From Hyphomicrobiales bacterium (GTDB taxonomy: Bacteria > Pseudomonadota > Alphaproteobacteria > Rhizobiales > Rhizobiaceae): a stretch of 64,000 bases of DNA. The position numbers and the translations under genes were made by a program. Where the stretch lies: NCBI GenBank assembly GCA_900469615.1, contig UBYA01000014.1, forward strand, positions 1-64,000, read 5' to 3'. Below the pieces are notes generated by a model. That model did not search any database and was not told the origin of the DNA. It saw only the letters and a list, made by a program, of their open reading frames with translations. Position 1 is the first letter of the stretch. Each line of letters begins with the position of its first letter. This document shows, piece after piece, positions 24,791 to 34,020 of this stretch.

Positions 24791-24824
24791 AAGCCGCCCG
24801 CCCCGTTTCGCGAGCGGCTTTTTT
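24791..24824 (+). terminator. Terminator after fadD
   Basis: AAGCCGC and GCGGCTT pair around a 16-base loop and are followed by TTTT and more T residues. It ends 55 bases after the fadD stop. Confidence 0.75.
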
Positions 24825-24942
24825 CGTTTTGGATGATACGTGAACTTGATTTACGCCCTACATAGGGAATAGTTTCCGCGACCAACTCAGAGTGCCCTGC
24901 CTCTTCGGACGGCAAGCGGCGCGAACCGCAAGGAGTCCCCCC

Positions 24943-26568
24943 ATGACCGCCCTCGTCGATCAACTGAAGAGCACCGCGTCGGCAACGAAGGCCACCGATA
25001 TTCGCGCCGCCTTCACCGCTGATCCCAAACGCTTTTCCCGCTTCAGCGCCTCGGTCGACGACCTGCTGATGGATTATTCCAAGACGGCGGTGAACGACGA
25101 CATTCTCGCCCTTCTCGAAAAGCTGGCAGCCGAAGGCGGTGTTGTCGCCAAGCGCGAGGAAATGTTCTCGGGCGTCGCCATCAACTTCACCGAAAACCGC
25201 GCCGTGCTGCACACCGCGCTGCGCAACCGCTCCAATACGCCGGTGCTGGTCGACGGCAAGGATGTCATGCCTGACGTCAACGCCGTGCTCGCCGCCATGG
25301 GCAAGTTTGCCGACGGCATCCGCTCCGGCGCGCTCAAGGGCTCGACCGGCAAGGCGATCACCGACGTCATCAACATCGGCATCGGCGGCTCCGATCTCGG
25401 CCCGGTCATGGCGACGCTGGCACTGGCGCCCTACCATGACGGTCCGCGCTCGCACTTCATCTCCAATATCGACAGCGCTCATATCGCCGATATCCTGAAG
25501 CTCGTTCAGCCGGAAACGACGCTCTTCATCGTCGCCTCGAAGACCTTCACGACCATCGAAACGATGACCAACGCCCAGACGGCGCGCAAGTTCATCGCCG
25601 ATGCGCTCGGCGAGGCCGCCGTGCAGCATCACTTCGCCGCCGTTTCGACGGCGCTCGACAAGGTCGCCGCCTTCGGCATCGACAGCGAGCGCGTCTTCGG
25701 CTTCTGGGATTGGGTCGGCGGCCGCTACTCGATCTGGTCGGCCATCGGCCTGCCGCTGATGATCGCCATCGGCCCGGAAAACTTCGGCAAGTTTCTCGAT
25801 GGCGCGCATGCGATGGACAACCATTTCCGCAAGGCACCGTTCAGGGAAAACCTGCCGATGCTGCTCGGCCTCATCGGCTTCTATCACCGCAACGTGCTCG
25901 GTTATCCGACGCGCGCGATCCTGCCCTACGACCAGCGCCTGTCGCGCTTCCCGGCTTATCTGCAACAGCTCGACATGGAATCGAACGGCAAGGGCGTCAC
26001 CATCGACGGCACGCCGGTCGAGGGCAATTCCGGCCCGGTGGTCTGGGGCGAGCCCGGCACCAACGGCCAGCATGCCTTCTACCAGCTCATCCACCAGGGC
26101 ACGAGCGTCATCCCGGCCGAGTTCATGATCGCCGCCAACGGCTTCGAACCGAACCTGCGTCATCAGCACGACCTGTTGATGGCCAATTGCCTGGCGCAGT
26201 CGGAAGCGCTGATGAAGGGCCGCACCTTCGAAGAGGCGAAGGCTCAGCTCACCTCCAAGGGCATGGACGACAAAAAGGCCGATTTCATCGCGCCGCACCG
26301 CGTCTTCACCGGCAATCGTCCATCGATCACCTTCGTCTACGACAAGCTGACGCCCTACGCGCTCGGCCGCCTGATCGCGCTCTACGAACACCGTGTCTTC
26401 GTCGAAGGCGTGCTCTTCCGCATCAACTCCTTCGACCAGTGGGGCGTCGAACTCGGCAAGGAACTGGCAACCGGCCTGCTTCCGGTCATCGAAGGCAAGG
26501 AAAGCGCTGCCGGCCACGATTCCTCGACGCAGGGGCTGGTGGCTGCTCTGGCAAGGCGGGCGAAGTAA
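24943..26568 (+). CDS. pgi: Glucose-6-phosphate isomerase
   Basis: Pgi of 541 residues, the usual length. Both family signatures are present: the region around IGIGGSDLGPVM (about 145-156) and DWVGGRYSIWSAIGLPL (about 263-279), with the catalytic His region HQGTSVIPAEFM and C-terminal LFRINSFDQWGVELGK. It interconverts glucose-6-P and fructose-6-P, linking the fructokinase encoded just downstream to the Entner-Doudoroff and pentose-phosphate routes used by rhizobia. The ATG at 24943 has AAGGAG upstream. Confidence 0.95.
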   Translation: MTALVDQLKSTASATKATDIRAAFTADPKRFSRFSASVDDLLMDYSKTAVNDDILALLEKLAAEGGVVAKREEMFSGVAINFTENRAVLHTALRNRSNTPVLVDGKDVMPDVNAVLAAMGKFADGIRSGALKGSTGKAITDVINIGIGGSDLGPVMATLALAPYHDGPRSHFISNIDSAHIADILKLVQPETTLFIVASKTFTTIETMTNAQTARKFIADALGEAAVQHHFAAVSTALDKVAAFGIDSERVFGFWDWVGGRYSIWSAIGLPLMIAIGPENFGKFLDGAHAMDNHFRKAPFRENLPMLLGLIGFYHRNVLGYPTRAILPYDQRLSRFPAYLQQLDMESNGKGVTIDGTPVEGNSGPVVWGEPGTNGQHAFYQLIHQGTSVIPAEFMIAANGFEPNLRHQHDLLMANCLAQSEALMKGRTFEEAKAQLTSKGMDDKKADFIAPHRVFTGNRPSITFVYDKLTPYALGRLIALYEHRVFVEGVLFRINSFDQWGVELGKELATGLLPVIEGKESAAGHDSSTQGLVAALARRAK

Positions 26569-26630
26569 GCTCTGGGCGCTGGGGCGGGTGTGATCCTGCC
26601 CCTTCTCGCCCTCTGAGCAAGCGGTGAGAA

Positions 26631-26820
26631 TACCCCCCTCTGTCCCTATCGGGACATCTCCCGCACATGGGGGGAGATTGGTAATGCGCGGTACTTCACC
26701 GCCCAAAACCAATATTGCGTCTGCTGAGACTGAGGCAGTTGACTTTGCAAGGTTGCGGCAAACTCCCAACGATCTCCCCCCTTGTGGGGGAGATGTCACG
26801 ACAGTGACAGAGGGGGGCGG
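26631..26820. repeat. Long inverted-repeat intergenic element (RIME-like)
   Basis: Left arm 26631-26681 and right arm 26768-26820 are imperfect reverse complements of about 50 bases, each with the nested blocks CCCCCCTCTGTC, ACATCTCCC and GGGGGGAGAT. The 86-base centre is not repeated. Its organisation resembles the palindromic intergenic mosaic elements scattered through Rhizobium genomes. It lies between the convergent pgi and frk genes and could serve as their joint 3' end. Confidence 0.7.
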
Positions 26821-26850
26821 CCTCTCCGCACCCGCAAGGCCGATGAAAGA

Positions 26851-27777
26851 CTAAAGCCCGATCTCACTTGCCCAGGGCGGATTGGCACCAGCGCGCGACA
26901 CGGTGACGGCGGCAGCCTTGGCGCCCAAAGCCAGGGCATCCTGCAAGGCCTTCCCGTCGAGCGAAGCCACCTGTGCCTTGGTCAAAAGCTTGTTCATTTT
27001 CAGCGATGCCAGAATGCCGGCATCGAAGGTATCGCCAGCGCCAACCGTATCGACGACCGTGACGCGCTCGCTCGGTACGGAGACCTTCAGCGACCTGGTA
27101 TAACCGGTCGCGCCTTCCGCGCCCTTGGTGATGACGACGAGCTTGGCGCCCCGGCCCAGCCAGTGCGCGGCCAGCTCATCATGATTGCCCGCTATGCCGA
27201 ACCATTCCAGATCCTCATCGGAGAATTTCAGGATGTCGGACATGGCGATCATACGGTTGAGACGCGCCATGTGGGCGGCCTTGTCCTTGATGAAGCCCGG
27301 ACGAATGTTCGGATCGAGCGAGATCACGCGGCTCTCGTGCTCGCGCTTCATCAGCGCCTCGTAGGTCGCGCCGCACGGATCGGGGATCAGGCTGATCGCG
27401 CCGAAATGCAGCGCTTCGCAATCGTCGCCGAGCGCCGGGAGATCGGCTTCGGTGATCATGCGGCCGGCCGTGCCTTCGTCGTAGAAGGCATAGGTCGCCT
27501 GACCATTGACGAGCTTGACGAATGCGATCGTGCTCGGACGCGGCGTGATGGCGCAATAGCTGAAATCGACCTTGGAGGCCGATAGCGTTTCGCGCAGGAT
27601 ATCGCCCATCATGTCATCGGCAATGCCAGTGAAGAAGCCGGTGGGAACGCCGAGGCGGCCGAGTGCGATCGCAGTGTTGAAGATGGCGCCGCCGGCATAG
27701 GGCGCAAAGCCCTTTTCGCCCTGCGTCGTATCCCGCGGCAGCATGTCGATCAAAGCTTCGCCACAGCACAATATCAT
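26851..27777 (-). CDS. frk: Fructokinase (PfkB family)
   Basis: Sugar kinase of 308 residues. The first PfkB signature is seen in YAGGAIFNTAIALGRLG (about 27-43) and the second, with the catalytic Asp, in DTVGAGDTFDAGIL (about 243-256). It phosphorylates fructose to fructose-6-P in the cytoplasm. A gene of this type next to pgi is the known rhizobial arrangement; the frc importer 5 kb away would supply the substrate. Start ATG 27775-27777 has GGAGG upstream. Confidence 0.88.
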   Translation of the reverse strand: MILCCGEALIDMLPRDTTQGEKGFAPYAGGAIFNTAIALGRLGVPTGFFTGIADDMMGDILRETLSASKVDFSYCAITPRPSTIAFVKLVNGQATYAFYDEGTAGRMITEADLPALGDDCEALHFGAISLIPDPCGATYEALMKREHESRVISLDPNIRPGFIKDKAAHMARLNRMIAMSDILKFSDEDLEWFGIAGNHDELAAHWLGRGAKLVVITKGAEGATGYTRSLKVSVPSERVTVVDTVGAGDTFDAGILASLKMNKLLTKAQVASLDGKALQDALALGAKAAAVTVSRAGANPPWASEIGL

Positions 27778-27854
27778 TCCGGCCTCCCAAAGAGCGCGTC
27801 TGTCTTATCCAGTCTCATAAATCGATTAGATAAATTCGCGGCAAAAGCAAAGCG

Positions 27855-28550
27855 TCATTTGGGCAGCTCCGAAATGCCGCCGTTCCAGCCGGACCAGGCA
27901 AGCGGCGCGTTGAGGAAGGCCTCGACTTCCTCAAGCGTTTTCTCGTCAAAGAGCTTCTGCTCCTTGGCGACGGCGAGCACATCGCGCCAGGTGGCGATGT
28001 GATGCAGGCGGACCTTTCTATTGGCAAAGCGCTCCTCCGCCTCGGGGAAGATGCCGTAGTAGAACAGCGCCATGCCATGATCGACGATGCCGCCGGCTGC
28101 ACGGATCGCATCGATGAAGGTGAACATGCTGCCGCCGGCCGTCGTCAGGTCCTCGATGACGAGCACGCGGGCGCCGTCCTTCATATCGCCTTCGATCTGG
28201 GCGTTGCGGCCATGTCCCTTCGGCTGCTTGCGGACGTAGATCATCGGCAGGTTCAGGCGCTCGGCCAGGAAGGCGGCAAAGGGAATGCCGGCCGTCTCGC
28301 CGCCGGCGATGCAATCGAACTGCTCGAAGCCCGCATTGCGCACGATGATGCTTGCCGCAAAATCCATGACCGTCGAGCGGATGCGCGGATAGGAGATCAG
28401 CTTGCGGCAATCGATATAGACCGGGCTCGCCATGCCGGAGGCGAATTTATAGGGCTTGTCGGCGCTGAAATGGACCGCCTTGATTTCCCAAAGCATCCTG
28501 GCCACCAGCTCAGCCATGACGGCGCGATCGGTAAATGTCATCTGGGTCAT
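27855..28550 (-). CDS. pyrE: Orotate phosphoribosyltransferase
   Basis: Pyrimidine biosynthesis enzyme of 231 residues, joining orotate to PRPP. The PRPP-binding motif is VLVIEDLTTAGGS (about 130-142), and YVRKQPKGHGRNAQIEG supplies the mobile loop. The ATG at 28548-28550 has AAGGAGG; the longer frame to 28658 has no family similarity. The next step but one upstream in the pathway, PyrC, is encoded nearby in the same direction, separated by a diguanylate cyclase gene. Confidence 0.92.
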   Translation of the reverse strand: MTQMTFTDRAVMAELVARMLWEIKAVHFSADKPYKFASGMASPVYIDCRKLISYPRIRSTVMDFAASIIVRNAGFEQFDCIAGGETAGIPFAAFLAERLNLPMIYVRKQPKGHGRNAQIEGDMKDGARVLVIEDLTTAGGSMFTFIDAIRAAGGIVDHGMALFYYGIFPEAEERFANRKVRLHHIATWRDVLAVAKEQKLFDEKTLEEVEAFLNAPLAWSGWNGGISELPK

Positions 28551-28771
28551 GCGGGGCCTCCTTCGCAGCGCTAACGTTCCAGCGGCAATAGCAGCAAGCG
28601 GGCCGAGTTTCCAGACATATGGAAGGTTTTGCAGGCATCCGTCGGATACCGCCGGCATCCCGCCGCCGGCAGCCGCCTATTCGGCCATGCCGGTATCGGC
28701 GGTCAGCACCGCCTTGCCGCGCTTCTCCTTGCCGATGGAGATCGCATGATCGTGCCGGGGCGGCTTTCCGT

Positions 28772-28832
28772 GCGGAATTGCATCAGGAGAAAGAGCCGGA
28801 GCGGTTTCGCGCGTCCATGAGAAGCTGAACCG
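28772..28832. repeat. Dispersed intergenic repeat, candidate
   Basis: The segment beginning GCGGAATTGC and continuing with GGAGCGGTTTCGCG and GCTGAACCG resembles a short extragenic sequence I associate with many rhizobial intergenic regions. A related fragment (GCAATTCCGGGAAAAG) follows ppk2 at 9033. Copy number in the genome cannot be judged from this window. Confidence 0.35.
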
Positions 28833-28834
28833 GT

Positions 28835-29989
28835 CTAGACGGCGTGCAGATAGGCCGCGACCTCGACACGGTTGCGGCCGTTGCGCTTCGCCTCATAGAG
28901 CGCCTTGTCGGCGGCGCGAAGGACATCATCGAAAGCGAGACCCTTGACGGTGCCGGTCGCGACCCCGGCGCTGACCGTGCAGACCATGGATTTGTCATCG
29001 ACGCTGATCGTCCCCGCGGCAAAAGCATCGCGCACCCGCTCGGCGACCTGCTCCGCGCGCCCCGGCAGCGTATTGTCGAGAACGAGGGCAAATTCCTCCC
29101 CACCGAGGCGGGCGACCGTATCCGAGGGCCGCAAGCCAACGGAGAGTTCCTGGCCGAACAGCTTGAGCACGAGGTCGCCGGCGGCATGACCATGCTGATC
29201 GTTGATCGCCTTGAAACGATCGATGTCGAAAATGATGACGGCCATCGACGGTCCGAAGGAGCGGTGTCCGTAAAGGTCGAACAGCGCACGGCGGTTCAGC
29301 AATCCCGTCAGGGAGTCGGTGATCGCCTCGTGGCGATGCAGCGCGGCCTGGCGCCATTGGTGCAGGGCAAGCGACAGCGCCCCGATCCCGGTCATTCCGG
29401 CGATGCAGATAGCGAGACTGAAGTCCTCCGCCCAATTATCCGGCGCATGGCCGAGCACAAGCTTGCCATCGGCAATCAGAACACCCGCGCAGAGCCCGAA
29501 GGAAATGGCGGTCAATGTGTAGAGGATGGTGATGCCGTAGAGCGGCGTCGGCGCCTCATGGCGGCTCAGCCAGTATTCGCGCGCCGTCAATAGCAGAAGC
29601 AGGCCGATGATGGCGTTGTCGCTCATGAATGCCAGGCCGTCGTAGCCCGCCAGCATCGGCACGACCGACGCGACAATGCCGGTGAGGCTGCCAAGCAGGA
29701 AGCGTCCCTTGGAAAGGCGGCGCGTGCGAAATTGATAACCGGCCATCCAGATCGTGGAGAAACCGATGAAGAACAGCACGAAGGTCAGAATAGCAAAAAT
29801 CGGCCGCGGCGTATCGACGTAGGAGCCATAGATGAAAATACCGCCGACGAGAGGAACGAGACCGGCGGCGCATGTCAGAAGAAAGGTATCGGGCCGGCGA
29901 GAAAACCAGTTTCCGACCAAAGTAACCGCAAGGCATGTTGCGGAAACACCGAGGGCCAGAAGAAGGGAGTTGTAATCGACCAGCATCAT
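28835..29989 (-). CDS. Membrane-bound diguanylate cyclase (GGDEF)
   Basis: Protein of 384 residues. About six membrane helices fill residues 1-210 without a recognisable sensor family. The GGDEF domain follows (about 222-375) with ITDSLTGLLNRRAL, the metal-binding FDIDRFKAIND and the active site RLGGEEFALV. The inhibitory I-site R-P-S-D lies five residues before GGEEF, so product inhibition is expected. It makes cyclic di-GMP from two GTP. Two adjacent ATG codons (29987-29989 and 29984-29986) are both possible. The 196-base AT-rich gap upstream probably holds its promoter. Confidence 0.9.
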   Translation of the reverse strand: MMLVDYNSLLLALGVSATCLAVTLVGNWFSRRPDTFLLTCAAGLVPLVGGIFIYGSYVDTPRPIFAILTFVLFFIGFSTIWMAGYQFRTRRLSKGRFLLGSLTGIVASVVPMLAGYDGLAFMSDNAIIGLLLLLTAREYWLSRHEAPTPLYGITILYTLTAISFGLCAGVLIADGKLVLGHAPDNWAEDFSLAICIAGMTGIGALSLALHQWRQAALHRHEAITDSLTGLLNRRALFDLYGHRSFGPSMAVIIFDIDRFKAINDQHGHAAGDLVLKLFGQELSVGLRPSDTVARLGGEEFALVLDNTLPGRAEQVAERVRDAFAAGTISVDDKSMVCTVSAGVATGTVKGLAFDDVLRAADKALYEAKRNGRNRVEVAAYLHAV

Positions 29990-30185
29990 GCTCTTTCGAC
30001 GGCTTCATTGATACCGCGGGGAATCGCCGATACGCTAGGCCTCAAGGGGTATCAAATTCGTTACAGCAAATAATAAAGAAAATATATTTCAATAAAATAT
30101 ACGTCCCATATCGCGGCAAAACGCTATTGTTTTACCGGCCACCGCCGCATATTTTTACCAGCGCCTATATAAGTAAATCCGAAAA

Positions 30186-31226
30186 TTATATTTCAACATC
30201 CCAATACAACGGGAACATCGGATCGAAAACGGTAACGGGGCCGGCGCCCGTTTCGATCTTCGCCGGAAAAGTCACGGCTTCAGGACGGCGAACCAGGGAG
30301 ATGGTGTCGTCGTTGACGGGAAGCCCGTACCAGGCCGGCCCGTTCAGCGATGCGAAAGCCTCCAACCTGTCCAGCGCACCCTCTTCCTCGAAGACATGGG
30401 CAAGGCAGCTCATGGTGTTGATCGACGTATAAATGCCGGCGCAGCCGCAGGCACATTCCTTCAAGGGATCGACATGCGGAGCCGAATCCGTGCCGAGGAA
30501 GAACCTGGCGTCGCCGCTCGTCGCAGCGGCGCGCAACGCCAGACGATGGCTCTCGCGCTTGGCGACCGGCAGGCAGTAGTAATGCGGGCGAATACCGCCG
30601 ACGAGGATGGCGTTGCGGTTGATGATGAGATGGTGCGTCGTGATGGAGCCGGCGAGGTTCGCCTTCGCCGACTTGATGTAGTCGATACCATTAGACGTCG
30701 TCACATGCTCCATCGTGACCTTCAGTTCCGGCAATCGCTGCCGCAACGGATCGAGCACGGTTTCGATGAACACGGCCTCACGATCGAAAATATCGACGTC
30801 CGGCGTCGTTACCTCGCCATGGACGCAGAGCGGCAGGCCGATCTTCGCCATGCGTTCCAGTACCGGCATGGCCTTGTCGAGATCCCGCACGCCGCCGTGG
30901 GAATTGGTCGTCGCACCCGCCGGATAGAGCTTGACGGCGGTGATCAGGCCGCTCTTCCTGCCTTCCTCGACATCGTCCGGGCTGGTGTGCTCGGTGAGAT
31001 AGAGCGTCATCAGCGGCTGGAAGCGATCGCCGACCGGCAATGCCTTCAGGATACGCTCGCGATAAGCGGTCGCATCCGCCGTGGTTACGACCGGCGGCAC
31101 GAGATTGGGCATGATGATGGCGCGGGCGAAATGCCTGGACGTATCGGCGATCACGCCTTCCAGCATGGCTCCGTCACGCAAATGCAGGTGCCAATCGTCG
31201 GGACGGCGGATGGTGAGCTTTTGCAT
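30186..31226 (-). CDS. pyrC: Dihydroorotase
   Basis: PyrC of 346 residues, the type II length. Metal-binding H-x-H is in DDWHLHLRDG at the N terminus; the carbamylated Lys is in TAVKLYPAGATTNS; further ligands are in LCVHGEVT and MEHVTT; the catalytic Asp is in FLGTDSAPH. It cyclises carbamoyl aspartate to dihydroorotate. The ATG at 31224-31226 has GAGGT; the frame is open a further 38 codons but without similarity. Confidence 0.93.
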   Translation of the reverse strand: MQKLTIRRPDDWHLHLRDGAMLEGVIADTSRHFARAIIMPNLVPPVVTTADATAYRERILKALPVGDRFQPLMTLYLTEHTSPDDVEEGRKSGLITAVKLYPAGATTNSHGGVRDLDKAMPVLERMAKIGLPLCVHGEVTTPDVDIFDREAVFIETVLDPLRQRLPELKVTMEHVTTSNGIDYIKSAKANLAGSITTHHLIINRNAILVGGIRPHYYCLPVAKRESHRLALRAAATSGDARFFLGTDSAPHVDPLKECACGCAGIYTSINTMSCLAHVFEEEGALDRLEAFASLNGPAWYGLPVNDDTISLVRRPEAVTFPAKIETGAGPVTVFDPMFPLYWDVEI

Positions 31227-31370
31227 GGGCGCGACCTCTGGACGTGAGAGCACGATCTTGCGCGAAAGCCGGTCCGGGCCTTTCGGCATCGTGCTTTTTG
31301 ATATCGCGCTTCGATAGCACCAACCGCCCCCGTAAAACAATCGGCGACGGCGGTTAAATGATGAAGAAGC

Positions 31371-32003
31371 TCAGCCCTGGACGATATCGATGGTGACGTC
31401 GGCCGGGCGGCGGTTTTCCAGAATCAGCCGGCCATTCGGCAAATCGTTGCCATAGACCTTGGCGCGGGAAGCTTCGTCATCGAGATCGTAGCCCTTCCAG
31501 CGCGCCCACAGCCGCTCCTCCAGCACCTCCATCGGCGGGGCGAGCATGACCGAGTAATCGAACATGCCTTCCAGCTCCGCCCATTTGCCCTGGCTGAACA
31601 GCAGGTAGTTCCCCTCGACCACGATGAAGCGGTGATCGGGCGACACGATACGGGCGGAGGCGATGGCAATCTCGCGCGAACGGTCGAAGACCGGCACCAG
31701 CACCTCCTGGTCGGCGGCACGCACTGCCTTGACGATATCGAGGAAGGCGCGAACGTCGAAGCTCTCCGGCACGCCCTTCCGCTTCAGGAGTCCCTTCTCG
31801 ATCAGGACGGCATTGTCCATGTGGAAGCCGTCCATCGGCAGGACTTCGGCGCTTTCGCCCCTCGCCTTCAACGCCTTGGCGACATTGTCGGCCAGCGTGG
31901 ATTTTCCGGCACCCGGAGGGCCGGCAATCGCCACGAGGAAGCGCTTCGCGCTGCCGGCACGCGCAATGATATCGCCGGCGACCTCCTCGAGAGAGATACT
32001 CAT
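31371..32003 (-). CDS. frcK: FrcK kinase of the fructose transport operon
   Basis: P-loop kinase of 210 residues, uridine-kinase/pantothenate-kinase-like fold. Walker A is GPPGAGKST (about 28-36), then LPMDGFHMDN (about 55-64) and VVEGNYLLF (about 124-132), as in the nucleoside-kinase superfamily. In Sinorhizobium the frcBCAK operon ends with such a gene, and FrcK is proposed to act on the imported sugar. Its start overlaps the frcA stop by four bases. Substrate not proven from sequence. Confidence 0.8.
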   Translation of the reverse strand: MSISLEEVAGDIIARAGSAKRFLVAIAGPPGAGKSTLADNVAKALKARGESAEVLPMDGFHMDNAVLIEKGLLKRKGVPESFDVRAFLDIVKAVRAADQEVLVPVFDRSREIAIASARIVSPDHRFIVVEGNYLLFSQGKWAELEGMFDYSVMLAPPMEVLEERLWARWKGYDLDDEASRAKVYGNDLPNGRLILENRRPADVTIDIVQG

Positions 32004-32788
32004 GCAGCGACATTCTCCACCGGCGGGGCCTTGGCGCCGGTCATGAAGGCAACGGCATCGGACATGGAATATTCCTTGGGATTGATGACGGTGAGACGGC
32101 GTCCGAGGCGATGGATATGGATGCGATCCGCCACCTCGAAGACGTGCGGCATATTGTGCGAGATCAGCACGATCGGCAAGCCGCGAGAGCGCACATCGAG
32201 GATGAGTTCGAGAACCTTGCGGCTTTCCTTGACGCCGAGCGCCGCCGTCGGCTCGTCCATGATGACGACCTTGGAACCGAAGGCGGCGGCACGCGCCACC
32301 GCCACGCCCTGGCGCTGGCCGCCAGAGAGCGTTTCCACCGCCTGATTGATGTTCTGGATCGTCATCAGGCCGAGTTCGGTGAGCTTGTCGCGGGCTCGCT
32401 TTTCCATGGCCGGCCGGTCGAGCATACGGAACACGGAGCCGAGAATGCCCGGTTTGCGCACCTCGCGGCCGAGGAACATGTTGTCGGCGATCGAGAGCGC
32501 CGGCGAGAGGGCCAGGTTCTGATAGACCGTCTCGATACCGGCTTCGCGCGCTTCCATCGGCGAGCGGAACTGGACGGTTTTTCCCTCCAGCTTGATCTCG
32601 CCCTCATCGGGAATGACCGCGCCGGAAATCGCCTTGATCAGCGAGGACTTGCCGGCGCCGTTGTCGCCGATCACGGCGAGGATTTCGCCGGGGTAAAGAT
32701 CGAAATCGGCATTGTCGAGCGCGGTCACGCGCCCATAGCGCTTGACGAGACCGCGGGCAGTGAGAATGGGTTCGACGGTCGTGTTCAT
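32000..32788 (-). CDS. frcA: Fructose/ribose-type ABC transporter ATP-binding protein FrcA
   Basis: ATPase of 262 residues with a single cassette, unlike the duplicated RbsA-type proteins. Walker A is GDNGAGKSS (about 40-48), the signature LSGGQRQGV, Walker B VVIMDEPTAAL and switch His in ISHNM. The chosen ATG 32786-32788 overlaps the frcC stop (ATGA), giving coupled translation. It energises uptake through FrcC; the Sinorhizobium counterpart imports fructose, mannose and ribose. Confidence 0.9.
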   Translation of the reverse strand: MNTTVEPILTARGLVKRYGRVTALDNADFDLYPGEILAVIGDNGAGKSSLIKAISGAVIPDEGEIKLEGKTVQFRSPMEAREAGIETVYQNLALSPALSIADNMFLGREVRKPGILGSVFRMLDRPAMEKRARDKLTELGLMTIQNINQAVETLSGGQRQGVAVARAAAFGSKVVIMDEPTAALGVKESRKVLELILDVRSRGLPIVLISHNMPHVFEVADRIHIHRLGRRLTVINPKEYSMSDAVAFMTGAKAPPVENVAA

Positions 32789-33849
32789 GCCGATACCTTT
32801 CTGATCCATTGGTCGATCGTGACGGCGCCGATGATGAGCACGCCGGTCAGAAGCACCTTCCATTGCGGGTCCGCTCCGAGCATGTTGAGGCCCATGGAGA
32901 CGACGCCGACGATCATGGCGCCGAAGAGCGTGCCGAGGATCGAGCCGCGGCCGCCGAAGAGCGAGATGCCGCCGATCACCGTCGCGGTGATCGCCTGGAG
33001 ATTGAAGTCCGTCACCGCCGAAGAGGGGGAAACCGAGCCGTTGCGTCCGATGGAGACCCATGCTGCGAGGCCCGCGATCAGTCCCGAAACGCCGTAGACG
33101 GCAAGGAGCACTTTCTTGGTCTGGATGCCCGCGAGCTTCGCCGCCTCCGGATCGTCGCCCACGGCATAGACATGACGGCCCCAGGCGGTGTGGTTGAGCA
33201 CGTACCAGAGAACGATGACCAGAAGCACCATGGCGATGACGCCAAGGGTCAGCACGGCGCCGCCGAGGCGGAAGCTGATGGCGAAAAAGTGCAGCAGCGG
33301 CGCCTGTTCATCGACATCGGTGTCGCGAATGGTCTCGTTGGCCGAATAGATGAAATTCGTCGCCATGACGATGTTCCAGGTGCCGAGCGTCACGATAAAC
33401 GGCGGCAGCTTCATGTTGGCGACGAGGAAACCGTTAAGCAGGCCGCACAGGCCGCCCACGATCATGCCGGCCAGAATGGCGATCGGGGTCGGCAGGCCGT
33501 ATGTCACGGCAACATTGCCCATGACGACGGAGGAGATGACCATGATCACGCCGATCGACAGATCGATGCCGGCGGTCAGGATGACCAGCGTCTGGGCAGC
33601 GCCGAGAATGCCGACGATGGCGATCTGCTGCAGGATCAGCGTCAGCGTATAGGCGGAGAAGAAGCGTCCGCCGATGGCGATGCCGAAAATCACGATCGCC
33701 AGCACCAGAACGATCAGCGGCACGGCCGCCGGCGTCGAATGCAGAAAGTGCTGCACGCGCTTGAGAAGAGAGGCATCGTGCTGCTCGAACGAAGCGACGT
33801 TCTTGTCGCTGCCGTCGAGAACACGTTCGAATTCCTGTGCTCCGGACAT
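32785..33849 (-). CDS. frcC: Sugar ABC transporter permease FrcC
   Basis: Permease of 354 residues of the ribose/xylose (BPD_transp_2) family. After a hydrophilic N-terminal stretch of about 40 residues come about nine membrane helices, with GIDLSIGVIMVISS (about 112-125), GGLCGLLNGFLV and GGRGSILGTLFGA typical of the family. It follows frcB after a 171-base gap containing a stable hairpin, which may set its lower expression relative to the binding protein. Confidence 0.9.
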   Translation of the reverse strand: MSGAQEFERVLDGSDKNVASFEQHDASLLKRVQHFLHSTPAAVPLIVLVLAIVIFGIAIGGRFFSAYTLTLILQQIAIVGILGAAQTLVILTAGIDLSIGVIMVISSVVMGNVAVTYGLPTPIAILAGMIVGGLCGLLNGFLVANMKLPPFIVTLGTWNIVMATNFIYSANETIRDTDVDEQAPLLHFFAISFRLGGAVLTLGVIAMVLLVIVLWYVLNHTAWGRHVYAVGDDPEAAKLAGIQTKKVLLAVYGVSGLIAGLAAWVSIGRNGSVSPSSAVTDFNLQAITATVIGGISLFGGRGSILGTLFGAMIVGVVSMGLNMLGADPQWKVLLTGVLIIGAVTIDQWIRKVSA

Positions 33850-33958
33850 ATTATTCCTCCGCCACCGCGCACGCGCGCGGAAACCGCCGGCTGTTAGGAG
33901 CCAGCCAGGGGTTGACCCGGCCGACGTGACTGTTGCGATTGTCTGCTCCCTTTAAGAA

Positions 33959-33989
33959 GAGCCGCGCCAGCAGGCGCATGGCGCGGCTC
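33959..33989 (-). promoter_or_regulatory. Intercistronic hairpin between frcB and frcC
   Basis: An 11-bp perfect stem GAGCCGCGCCA/TGGCGCGGCTC with a 9-base loop lies 31 bases after the frcB stop codon. It has no T run. Such structures commonly protect the upstream binding-protein mRNA or attenuate downstream transport genes. Confidence 0.6.
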
Positions 33990-34020
33990 CCGAAGGGACT
34001 GTATCACATCCGCGCGGGGC

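Noticed and set aside
24682..26799. A 705-codon open frame on the minus strand
   Set aside because: It is antisense to pgi and the end of fadD. No family motif, and both sense genes are certain.
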